Source: Opitutus sp. GAS368
GTDB taxonomy: Bacteria > Verrucomicrobiota > Verrucomicrobiia > Opitutales > Opitutaceae
Direction: 5' to 3'
Length of the DNA: 47,205 nt
Assembly: GCA_945906965.1 (NCBI GenBank)
Contig: CAMDRP010000013.1
Span: 1 to 47,205, forward strand
Under the pieces are notes generated by a model, which saw only the letters and a list, made by a program, of their open reading frames with translations, did not search any database and was not told the origin of the DNA. Below, one piece after another: positions 39,815 to 47,205 of the stretch. Position numbers and translations under genes: made by a program. The stretch's first letter is position 1. Each line of letters opens with the position of its first letter.

Positions 39815-40786
39815 ATGAAACTGCGCATTCTTCTCACGGCCGTACTCACGCTCGCCGCTTCGCTGCTCCACGCCGCCGATCGTAAACTCGTCATGATCGC
39901 CGGCCCGGTGAGTCACCCGCCGCTGATGCATGAATTTAAGGCCGGCTCCATACTGCTCCAGAAACGCCTCGAGTCCGTCCCCGGCCTCAAGACCGTGCTC
40001 ATCACCAACGGCTGGCCCACGAAACTCGTCGACGGCAAACGCGTGGACGACAACTCCGTCTTCGAAGGCGCCGACGCCGTGTTCATCTACTCCGACGGCG
40101 GCGCCAACCACCTCGCCGTCCAGAAAGACCGTCTCACCGTCCTCGGCGCGCTCGCCCAAAAAGGCGTCGGCATTGGCATGGCGCATTTCGCCGTCGAAGT
40201 GCTCGCAGACAAAGGTGGCCCCGAATGGCTTGAGTGGATCGGCGGTTACTATGAGACGAAATTTTCGTGCAACCCGATTTGGGAACCCGATTTTGTTTCA
40301 CTGCCCGAGCACCCGACGACGCGCGGCGTGAAACCGTTTCGCACGAAGGACGAATGGTATTTCAACATGCACTTCCGCGACGGCAAAGCCGGCGTGAAAG
40401 ATATTCTCGTCGCTAAGCCCTCCGACGCCGTGCGCGACGGTCCCTACGTCAGCCCCAAGGGTCCCTACGCGCACATCCAAGCCGCCAAAGGCCGGCCCGA
40501 GACGATGATGTGGGCTGTCGAACGTCCCGATGGCGGACGCGGTTTTGGTTTCACCGGCGGACACTTCCATCTCAACTGGCAAAACGACGATCAACGCCGC
40601 CTCGTGCTCAACGCGCTCGTGTGGCTCGCCAAACTCGAAGTCCCCGCCGGCGGCATCAACTCCGCGCCCGTGAGCGACGTCGAAGCGATGCAGAATCTCG
40701 ACGAGAAAAAAGTGAATAAGCCCAAAGCCGCGCCCGCGGCGCCAGCGCCTGCTCCCGCTTCGGCTCCGGCGACGAAAACTCCATAA
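39815..40786 (+). CDS. ThuA-domain protein, secreted
   Basis: A 323-residue protein with a signal peptide (MKLRILLTAVLTLAASLLHAA) and a ThuA/glutamine-amidotransferase-like domain (KLVMIAGPVSHPPLMHEF, VFIYSDGGANHLAVQ, GIGMAHFAVEV, GFTGGHFHLNW). The C-terminus is a low-complexity Ala/Pro tail. ThuA proteins go with trehalose and other sugar catabolism, and often with Gfo/Idh/MocA enzymes as here. It is 46 bases after the Tat-exported oxidoreductase, probably in the same operon. The start is the ATG at 39815, which gives the signal peptide. Confidence 0.88.
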   Translation: MKLRILLTAVLTLAASLLHAADRKLVMIAGPVSHPPLMHEFKAGSILLQKRLESVPGLKTVLITNGWPTKLVDGKRVDDNSVFEGADAVFIYSDGGANHLAVQKDRLTVLGALAQKGVGIGMAHFAVEVLADKGGPEWLEWIGGYYETKFSCNPIWEPDFVSLPEHPTTRGVKPFRTKDEWYFNMHFRDGKAGVKDILVAKPSDAVRDGPYVSPKGPYAHIQAAKGRPETMMWAVERPDGGRGFGFTGGHFHLNWQNDDQRRLVLNALVWLAKLEVPAGGINSAPVSDVEAMQNLDEKKVNKPKAAPAAPAPAPASAPATKTP

Positions 40787-40926
40787 GTCAGACGATCGCG
40801 GCAGCGGCAACGGTGACGGCGGACTCAGCGGTACCGCCCCACCTTGTACGTTTTGCCTTCAGCATTCATATCGGATTTCGGTGCGGCGCGTTTTGACAGC
40901 GGAACCGTCATCATCATCGTGTACTT

Positions 40927-41370
40927 ATGGCCAGCCCGACGTTTTTCATCACCCGCCGCGTGGAGTTTCATGAGACTGACGCCGCTGGGCTCATGCATTT
41001 TTCAAATTTCTATCGCTGGATGGAAGTGTGCGAGCACGAGTGGTTTCGGGCGCTCGACCTCGCCATGATGAGCACGACGCCGGATGGCGTGCGGCGGGGT
41101 TGGCCGCGACGCGAGGCCTCCTGCAGTTTTGTGCGACCGCTGCGTTGTGGTGATCTCGTGCGCGTGACGGGCACCGTGATCGAAGTGAAAAATGTGAGCG
41201 TCGCCTACGAATTTGTTTTTGAAAAAGACCGGGCCGGTAAATGGACCGAAGTCGCGCGCGGCCGCATGACGACGATTCACGTACGACAAGATGCCGAAGG
41301 TCGCATGGAAGCTGATCCGTTGCCCGTAAATGTCCGCGCGGCCTTTGGCGCAGCGGACGTTTCCGCGTGA
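40927..41370 (+). CDS. hotdog-fold acyl-CoA thioesterase
   Basis: A 147-residue hotdog protein of the 4-hydroxybenzoyl-CoA/YbgC thioesterase type. The signature FHETDAAGLMHFSNFYRWME contains the catalytic Asp18 and the start of the long helix. Further strands include SCSFVRPLRCGDLVRVTG. It would hydrolyse acyl-CoA thioesters in the cytoplasm; the acyl group is unknown. It stands alone, convergent with the NamZ fusion gene 13 bases away. Confidence 0.85.
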   Translation: MASPTFFITRRVEFHETDAAGLMHFSNFYRWMEVCEHEWFRALDLAMMSTTPDGVRRGWPRREASCSFVRPLRCGDLVRVTGTVIEVKNVSVAYEFVFEKDRAGKWTEVARGRMTTIHVRQDAEGRMEADPLPVNVRAAFGAADVSA

Positions 41371-41383
41371 ACGCGGGCCGCAA

Positions 41384-43732
41384 TCAGCGATAAAGCAAAA
41401 ACGCTTTGCGCCGCGCCTCGAACTCCGCGAGGCCGGAACTCCAGCCGGCTTTGATCTCGGCGAACGATTTTCCGGCGACGATCGCGGCGAGCGCGGATTC
41501 GTCGCCGAGCAGGCGCGCCATCGCTGCAGCTTGGAGCTTTTTGGGATAAAGTTTTTGCAGCGCAACGGTGAGCGCGAGACCGACATCGACGGCGTTGCAG
41601 TGCGTGCGATCGGCGAGGATGACACGGACGCCGCCGCAGGATTTATCGGCGTGTTTGAGCGAACGCGCGGGGCCGGGGTAAAGCGCGGGCCGCGGTGTGA
41701 ACGTTACGGGTTCAAAACGCACGCCGGCGAGTCCGGCTTGGTTGAGCTCAGCGGCGAGGCGTTCGCCATCGATGAAGGGCGCGCCGATTTGCTCAAACGG
41801 TTTGAGTGTACCGCGGCCCATCGAAACCTCCGTGCTCTCGAGCAAGCAAAGTCCGGGGTACAACGTCGCGGCGGTGAGACTGCGCATCGACGGTGAAGGG
41901 TTGGTCCACGCGAGTCCGGTTTGATCGAGCCAGAGATCGCGCGCCCAATTTTCGCAACGCACGACGGTCAGATCAGCGCCGAAGCGGCGCTCGGCGTTGT
42001 ACATTTGGGCGAGTTCGCCAAGTGTCATGCCGTGACGGACGGGCATCGGATGAAAGCCGACGAAGCTGGGGGCGCGCGTCATGACGGGACCTTCGACACC
42101 GAGGCCGTTGATCGGGTTAATTCGATCGAGGATGATGAATTTTTTCTTGGCGAGTGCGGCCGCTTCGAGAGCGACGCCGAGCGTGGCGGAGTACGTGTAG
42201 AAACGGGCGCCGATGTCTTGAATATCGAAGACCAACGCATCGAGCTCGCGGAGATGTTCGGCCTTGGGCGCGTGGGCGCGCAGGACGGCGGCGGCATAGG
42301 CTTCGGCGGATTGGCCGGTGGTGCGTGCCGGTGCGGCGCCGTAGAGACTGTGGATCGGGAGTTTTGTTTTCTCGTCGATGGAATCATTCACCGTTTCGTC
42401 GGCGTTGCCGCGGATGCCGTGCTCTGGGCTAAACAAGGCGACGAGCTTCACGTTTTTGGCGGCGTGGAGCAGATCAATGGTTGAGCGGCCGTCGCGGTCA
42501 CGACCGGTCTGGTTGGTGATCAGGCCGACGCGTAGGCCGCGGAGGCGGGCAAAATCTTCGCGCACGAGTACGTCGATGCCGTTGAGCACGGCGCCCGTGT
42601 CGCGGCCGACGGCTTCCGCGGCGAGCGTGGCGAGCGCGCGGCGGAGCGGCGCGGTGTCGCCCTTGCCATCGGGATGGACGCGGTTGGCGAGGAAGATCAC
42701 GAACGTCTTGGTGCTCGGGTCGATCCACACACTGGTGCCGGTGAAGCCCGTGTGACCGTAGGAGGCGCCAGCGGGAAACCAGCGGCCGCGCGGTCCGGAG
42801 AAACTGGAATCAATATCCCAGCCGAGGCCGCGACGGTTGGAACCGTCGGTTTGCACGCGCGTCATTTCCGCGACGGACGCTTCGCTCAAAATGCGGACGC
42901 CGTCGAGTTGACCACCCCCTAGAAGCATCCGGCTGAACCGCGCGAGATCTTCAGCGGTGGTGAACAATCCCGCGTGACCAGCGACTCCGTCCATCGCGCG
43001 TGCGCTGGGATCGTGGACGACGCCGCGTAGCATCGTGCCGGTCGTGAGTTCGGTCGGCGCGATGCGCGGGTGCTTGGCGGCGAGCGGAAGGAATCCGGTG
43101 TCGCGGAGACCGAGGGGTTTGAAAATCTCTCGCGCCGCGTAGGCGTCGAGGCGGAGGCCGCTGGCGATGCGAACGAGTTCGCCGAGGATGATGAAGTTGA
43201 TGTCGCTATAAACGAAGGTGCTACCTGGCGTGCTCCGGAGTTTTTCCGCGCAAGCGAGTGCGACGCCGGTGTCGTAGCCGGACCAAGCGGGTTTCAGGTC
43301 AACGTCGGGACGCAGGCCGGAGTGATGATCGAGCAATTGGCGTACCGTTACGGCGCCTTTGTCGTGAGCGCCGAAGGCGGGCAGGTAGCGCACAACGGGA
43401 GCGTCCAGCTCGAGGCGACCACGCTCGACCAGTTGCATGATGGCGGTGGTCGTGGCGATGACTTTGGTGAGTGAAGCGGCGTCGTAGATCGTGTCGGCGC
43501 TGATGGGTTCGTGCGCGGGAGCGACTGCGCGCAGGCCGTAGGCGCGTTGATAGGCTTGCCCGTCGTGCTCGAACCAGAGGACGCCGCCGGGGATTTTTTT
43601 GGCGGCGATGGCCTCGGCCACGGCCTGGTCCATGGCGGTAATTTTTGCTGGAAGGAACGGTGCCGCGACGCAAAGCGCGGTCGTATTCACAAGCAACAGC
43701 AGGGTGATGAGACGTCTGGGGTAGGAGCGCAT
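41384..43732 (-). CDS. fusion of beta-lactamase-family hydrolase and NamZ-type exo-N-acetylmuramidase
   Basis: A 782-residue exported protein (signal about 6-24). Residues 30-380 form a class C beta-lactamase/penicillin-binding-type serine hydrolase with S87-L-T-K90, Y175-S-D177 and HTGF at 327-330. Residues 385-782 are a DUF1343/NamZ domain (VGLITNQTGRDRDGR, LFSPEHGIRG, DIQDIGARFYTY, STEVSMGRGT), the family that removes MurNAc from the non-reducing end of peptidoglycan. The fusion would cut peptide or ester links and trim sugar chains in cell-wall turnover. It is divergent from a sodium:solute symporter that could import the released product. The fusion has relatives in other bacteria as far as I know; the pairing is inferred. 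Confidence 0.9.
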   Translation of the reverse strand: MRSYPRRLITLLLLVNTTALCVAAPFLPAKITAMDQAVAEAIAAKKIPGGVLWFEHDGQAYQRAYGLRAVAPAHEPISADTIYDAASLTKVIATTTAIMQLVERGRLELDAPVVRYLPAFGAHDKGAVTVRQLLDHHSGLRPDVDLKPAWSGYDTGVALACAEKLRSTPGSTFVYSDINFIILGELVRIASGLRLDAYAAREIFKPLGLRDTGFLPLAAKHPRIAPTELTTGTMLRGVVHDPSARAMDGVAGHAGLFTTAEDLARFSRMLLGGGQLDGVRILSEASVAEMTRVQTDGSNRRGLGWDIDSSFSGPRGRWFPAGASYGHTGFTGTSVWIDPSTKTFVIFLANRVHPDGKGDTAPLRRALATLAAEAVGRDTGAVLNGIDVLVREDFARLRGLRVGLITNQTGRDRDGRSTIDLLHAAKNVKLVALFSPEHGIRGNADETVNDSIDEKTKLPIHSLYGAAPARTTGQSAEAYAAAVLRAHAPKAEHLRELDALVFDIQDIGARFYTYSATLGVALEAAALAKKKFIILDRINPINGLGVEGPVMTRAPSFVGFHPMPVRHGMTLGELAQMYNAERRFGADLTVVRCENWARDLWLDQTGLAWTNPSPSMRSLTAATLYPGLCLLESTEVSMGRGTLKPFEQIGAPFIDGERLAAELNQAGLAGVRFEPVTFTPRPALYPGPARSLKHADKSCGGVRVILADRTHCNAVDVGLALTVALQKLYPKKLQAAAMARLLGDESALAAIVAGKSFAEIKAGWSSGLAEFEARRKAFLLYR

Positions 43733-43818
43733 CGGTATTAAGTCATAAGGATCTTTACGGGCGGGGCGATAAAACTCCTCGCCAAATAAAATTCATTTTC
43801 GCGTGATGGCTCCACCCC

Positions 43819-45372
43819 ATGAACGCTTATTTCAACTTCGGTGACTGGTTCGTGATCTTGTTGTATCTCGGCGGTATCATCGGCCTCGGCGTATGGTTCG
43901 GTAAAGACCAGCGCAACACCCGCGACTATTTTCTCGGCAGCCGCAACATTCCTTGGTGGGGCATCGGCGTGTCGATCGTCGCGGCGGAGACGAGCGCGTT
44001 GACGATCATTGGTGTGCCGGCGATCGCGTACGGTTCGAATATTTTGTTTATCCAGATGATCGTCGGCTACGTGATCGCGCGGATCATTTTGGCGGTCGTG
44101 ATGGTGCCGCACTACATGAAGGGCGAGATCTATTCGCCGTATCAGCTCCTTGAGCAACATCTCGGGCGCGGGCCACGACGGTTAGCGGGCGCATTTTTTC
44201 TATTTCTGGAAACAATGGCGGCGGGCGTGCGCGTGTATGTGGCGTGTATTCCGATCCGGCTGTTGTTGGGTGAAGCGGTGTGCAGCTTCGGCGGACTCGT
44301 GGATCCGATCCTCGGCGCGATTTTGCTCTTTGTCGGTCTCTCGCTACTTTACACTTATATCGGCGGCGTGAAGGCCGTGATCTGGACTGACGCCGTGCAA
44401 TTCGGGCTGTTTCTCGCGGGCGGAATTTTCGCGCTGTTTTATATTCCGACGCTGATCGACGGCGGTTGGAGCGCGGTGATGGCGCAAGCCGGTGCAGCGG
44501 GTAAACTCGCGTGGTTGAATACGGATTTCACCTTTTCGGCGCCGTTTAACATCTGGATGGGCGTGATTGGCGGCACCGTTATGGTGCTCTCGACGCACGG
44601 CGCGGAACAACTGATCGTGCAACGTGTGCTCGCGTGTCGCGACGTCGCTGATGGGCGCAAGGCCCTCGCGCTGAGCGCGGTACTGATCTTTCCTTTGTTT
44701 TTAATTTTCCTGCTCGTGGGCGTGATGCTCTGGGTTTTTTACCAAGGACATCCGTTTCAAATTCCGCTCCCCGAGGCGCGCCCGGGAATCAAGTCCAACG
44801 ACTTCATTTTCCCGATTTTTATGATGACGGAAGTACCGCACATCTTGAAAGGCTTTTTGATCGTGGCGATTTTATCGGCGGCGATGTCCTCGATCAGCTC
44901 GGCAATCACGTCGTTGGCGTCGGTCTCGACCATGGATTTTGTGAAGCAGATCGTTAAAGGCCGCGACGAGGAATATTTCCTGCGATTTAGCAAAAGCTCG
45001 ACGGTATTTTGGGCGGCGGTGCTGGTGGGCACGGCGTGGCTGACGCGGGAAGTGACCTTTGTGTTGAACGCCGCGTTTTCGTTGCGCGGGCTCACGGCGG
45101 GTGCGTTGCTCGGCTCGCTGATCATCGCGTTGTTTTGTAAACGGCTCGGCGCGCGTGCCACGATGGCGGGAATGACGGCGTCGCTGGTCGTGATGAATCT
45201 GATTTACTGGCCGGCGAACGTGGCCGCGACGAAGGAGTGGTGGCTGCGAACGTTTGGGGCTGAAGTGTTTTGGCCGTGGTTCACGCTGATCGGCACGCTG
45301 GTGACGCTGGGCGTCGCGTGGGGCGTGGCGCGCGTGTGGCCGGAGACAGCGCAGAAGGCCGTTGAAAGTTGA
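43819..45372 (+). CDS. sodium:solute symporter (SSS family)
   Basis: A 517-residue transporter with about 13 to 14 membrane helices of the SSS fold, importing a solute with sodium. Typical segments are NTRDYFLGSRNIPWWGIGVSIVAAETSALT early, YIGGVKAVIWTDAVQ in the middle, and AILSAAMSSISSAITSLASV for the conserved sodium-site helix. Such proteins carry sugars, sialic acid, amino acids and others. Divergence from the NamZ fusion gene, with 86 bases between the starts, points to cell-wall sugars as a possible substrate. The DUF457 gene follows in the same direction. Confidence 0.9.
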   Translation: MNAYFNFGDWFVILLYLGGIIGLGVWFGKDQRNTRDYFLGSRNIPWWGIGVSIVAAETSALTIIGVPAIAYGSNILFIQMIVGYVIARIILAVVMVPHYMKGEIYSPYQLLEQHLGRGPRRLAGAFFLFLETMAAGVRVYVACIPIRLLLGEAVCSFGGLVDPILGAILLFVGLSLLYTYIGGVKAVIWTDAVQFGLFLAGGIFALFYIPTLIDGGWSAVMAQAGAAGKLAWLNTDFTFSAPFNIWMGVIGGTVMVLSTHGAEQLIVQRVLACRDVADGRKALALSAVLIFPLFLIFLLVGVMLWVFYQGHPFQIPLPEARPGIKSNDFIFPIFMMTEVPHILKGFLIVAILSAAMSSISSAITSLASVSTMDFVKQIVKGRDEEYFLRFSKSSTVFWAAVLVGTAWLTREVTFVLNAAFSLRGLTAGALLGSLIIALFCKRLGARATMAGMTASLVVMNLIYWPANVAATKEWWLRTFGAEVFWPWFTLIGTLVTLGVAWGVARVWPETAQKAVES

Positions 45373-45437
45373 AGGGCCAAGCGCGCGGTGTCTCAAGTAA
45401 GCTCGCTCTACTAGTATTGATTAAATCGTTCCGGCTC

Positions 45438-46490
45438 ATGGATCCGCTGACCCACACTCTTCTCGGTACCAGTCTTGGGCTTGCCTGCTTTGGCCGGCGC
45501 TTGGGGCGTGCGACGGCGGTGGGTGTGGGTGGGGTGGCGGGGGCGGCGCCGGACCTTGATGTGTTGATCGGTAGTGCAACGGATCCGTTGCTCGCGGTGG
45601 AGTTTCACCGGCACTTCACGCACGCGTTGCCGTTTGCGCCGGTGGGCGCGGCGGCCGTGCTGGGGCTTTTGGCGATTTACCGGCCTTGGCGTGAGCAATG
45701 GCGCGGGCGGTGGGTGGCGGTGTGGGGTTGCGCGCTCGTGGCTTGGGTGAGTCATGCGCTGCTGGATGCGGCGACGAGTTACGGGACGTTGTTGCTGTGG
45801 CCGTTGACGGACCGGCGCTACGGGTGGGATTTCGTCGCGGTCGTGGACCCGGCGGTTACGGTGGCACTGGCGATCGGACTGGGATTTGCCTGGCGGCGAA
45901 AGGCGGCGTTGTGGGCGGTGGCCGGGCTGGCCTTGGCGGTGGGGTATCTGGGTTTGGGCGTGGTGCAACACGGGCGGGCGGTGGCGGCCCAGGCGGTGGT
46001 GGCGGCGGAACGGGGCCATGGGCCAGAGCGGATCGAGGTGATGCCTACGCTGGGCAATGTGCTCGTGTGGCGGGCGCTCTATGAGGACGACGGCAAGATT
46101 TATGCGGACCGGGTGCGGGTCGGTTTGGCGGGCGATGCGAGCGTGCGGCCGGGCTGGGCGCTGGCGCACGTGCGGGAGAGCGACCTCACGGCGGCGGAGC
46201 GGGCGCGGAATGAGCGGCGGTCGTTTGCGCGATTCACTTGGTTTGCCGAGGGTTGGGTGGCGCGCAGTCCAACGGATGCGACGGTGCTCGGGGACATGCG
46301 TTACTCGATGTCGACGGAGGCGTTTGATCCGGTGTGGGGTATCCGGTTCACGGCGCCCGGGGAGGCGGCGGAGGTTGCGTGGGTGAACCGTTCGCGGGAC
46401 AGGCGGGTGAGTCCGCGGGAACTTTGGGAAGAGCTGCTAGGGCGCGATCCGCGTTTCAGACCGGTTACAATTCGCTCCGGCGGGCGCTGA
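45438..46490 (+). CDS. DUF457/YdjM-type membrane-bound metal-dependent hydrolase
   Basis: A 350-residue protein. The N-terminal half has the family pattern MDPLTHTLLGTSLGLA, GAAPDLDVL, FHRHFTHAL and WVSHALLDAAT, whose His/Asp residues would bind metal at the membrane, with about five membrane segments. The C-terminal 170 residues are soluble and not recognised. The start at 45438 gives the conserved MDPLTH opening. In other bacteria some members are induced by DNA damage; nothing here shows that. It follows the symporter gene by 65 bases. Codons here are unusually G-rich compared with genes to the left. Confidence 0.82.
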   Translation: MDPLTHTLLGTSLGLACFGRRLGRATAVGVGGVAGAAPDLDVLIGSATDPLLAVEFHRHFTHALPFAPVGAAAVLGLLAIYRPWREQWRGRWVAVWGCALVAWVSHALLDAATSYGTLLLWPLTDRRYGWDFVAVVDPAVTVALAIGLGFAWRRKAALWAVAGLALAVGYLGLGVVQHGRAVAAQAVVAAERGHGPERIEVMPTLGNVLVWRALYEDDGKIYADRVRVGLAGDASVRPGWALAHVRESDLTAAERARNERRSFARFTWFAEGWVARSPTDATVLGDMRYSMSTEAFDPVWGIRFTAPGEAAEVAWVNRSRDRRVSPRELWEELLGRDPRFRPVTIRSGGR

Positions 46491-46541
46491 GGGCGCTTGT
46501 GGGCTTGGCGGTGGTGGGGTTAGTCGGCCAGCACGGAGGGC

Positions 46542-47131
46542 ATGAACCGATCTCTGCGATTGCTGCCGTTCGTCGCCCTGTTCGCCGTCGTCCATGCCGC
46601 GCCGGGCGACCGCACGCGCGTAACCATCGTTTCCACGATCAATCTGCACGGAAATATTTTACCGCTCGACTACTACACGAACCGGTCGGCGAACGTGGGG
46701 CTCGCGAAGGCGGCGACCCTGATCCGACCACCCCGGGGGTGCCGAGGTGGGAGAATCCGGAGAATTTTGCGGGATTTAAGTTTCGCGACCCCGTCGCCGC
46801 AGCGCGGAAATGGGTCGCGCACCTGCGCACGAAGGAGCCGGGTCGATGTCGTTGTGGTGGCAATGCATATGGGCCTCGAGGCCGACCTGCGCACGGAGCG
46901 GGTGAATCCCGGTTAAGTGTTGATGGAGAATGCGGCGCTCGCGGTCGCGACGCGCGGTGCCGGGCCTCGATGTGATCGCCATGGGGCACACGCACCGCGA
47001 GGTGCCTTTGTTGTATGTGAACCGGCGCGCTGCTCGCGCAGGCGGGCCGGTGGGGCGACTGCGTGATGCGGGCTGAGGTGTTTTTAGAGAAGGATGCGCA
47101 GGACCATTGGCAGATTGCGTCGAACGGTTAG
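46542..47131 (+). pseudogene. 5'-nucleotidase/metallophosphatase, broken
   Basis: The first 55 codons read as a secreted 5'-nucleotidase: a signal peptide (LRLLPFVALFAVVHA), then VTIVSTINLHGNILPLDYY with the metal motif (Asn where Asp is usual) and GLAKAATLIR. The frame then goes wrong. Downstream pieces in other frames continue the family: GFKFRDPVAAARKWVAHLR (about 46766-46830), DVVVVAMHMGLEADLRTERV (about 46845-46905), MGHTHREVP near 46981, and LLAQAGRWGDCVMRAEVF to a TAG at 47129. A large part is missing between the first two pieces, and several frameshifts are needed to join the rest. This is a decayed gene. Confidence 0.85.
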
Positions 47132-47205
47132 TTTTTGAAATCGGTGCTGGGGCGGACTAGGTCGAGTTCCTTGATCCACACGTTGCGGTAGCGCACGTCG
47201 TGGCC
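47128..47205 (-). CDS. C-terminal end of a DUF1080 (3-keto-disaccharide hydrolase-like) protein, partial
   Basis: The last 25 codons of a gene entering from the right edge, ending GHDVRYRNVWIKELD then LVRPSTDFKN and TAA. The RYRNVWIKEL pattern is the characteristic end of the DUF1080 domain, a concanavalin-like fold often found with Gfo/Idh/MocA proteins and sulfatases in this phylum. Only the tail is visible. Its stop overlaps the end of the broken 5'-nucleotidase. Confidence 0.75.
   Translation of the reverse strand, partial: GHDVRYRNVWIKELDLVRPSTDFKN

Overview
The window looks like a chromosomal segment from a high-GC member of Verrucomicrobiota, most likely class Opitutia (Opitutaceae-like). 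This is inferred from gene content rather than from a marker gene: Tat-exported Gfo/Idh/MocA and TIM-barrel epimerase proteins, a ThuA-domain protein, several sulfatases, a TonB receptor with an alpha-proteobacterial/Opitutaceae-like plug, a DUF1080 protein and a lysine-rich HTH protein. There is no rRNA, tRNA or CRISPR array that I can see.

Layout. (1) 1-3200 is an accessory strip: a partial ORF, a 30-codon remnant of a sulfatase C-terminus, a beta-propeller phytase and two toxin-antitoxin modules, the second with a frameshifted toxin. (2) 3205-4770 is a FGly-type sulfatase. (3) 4824-11763 is a sulfur assimilation island. A uroporphyrinogen-III methyltransferase and a fused CbiX chelatase-sulfite reductase are read leftward; CysH, CysD, CysN and an Rrf2 regulator are read rightward from a shared control region with strong inverted repeats. 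Together they make siroheme and reduce sulfate to sulfide; APS kinase and precorrin-2 dehydrogenase are not in the window. (4) 11859-19464 is housekeeping and mixed: a small protein with an SSB-like tail, PhoH, a membrane protein, PduO adenosyltransferase, an oxidoreductase, peptide deformylase, a sulfatase-fold protein that has lost its catalytic residues, and an ECF sigma factor. (5) 20199-25940 is a class I ribonucleotide reductase operon. NrdB has leucine where the radical tyrosine would be, and NrdA carries a 380-residue intein directly after its thiyl-radical cysteine.

(6) 26076-27221 holds a Phd/PIN toxin-antitoxin pair and a decayed IS200/IS605 transposase. (7) 27346-33066 holds a secreted protein, an FAD oxidoreductase, an HTH protein with repeated octamers upstream, and a TonB-dependent receptor. 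(8) 33307-40786 contains sugar-related TIM-barrel and Gfo/Idh/MocA proteins, a bacterial nitric oxide synthase divergent from a PAS-PAS-PP2C phosphatase, and a ThuA protein. (9) 40927-47205 contains a hotdog thioesterase, a beta-lactamase-NamZ fusion divergent from a sodium:solute symporter, a DUF457 membrane protein, a broken 5'-nucleotidase and the tail of a DUF1080 gene.

The most noteworthy points are the unusual ribonucleotide reductase (non-tyrosyl NrdB plus catalytic-site intein), the cofactor-maker/cofactor-user fusion in sulfite reduction, the pseudo-sulfatase, and the nitric oxide synthase. Functions are read from motifs by eye; no database search was possible.
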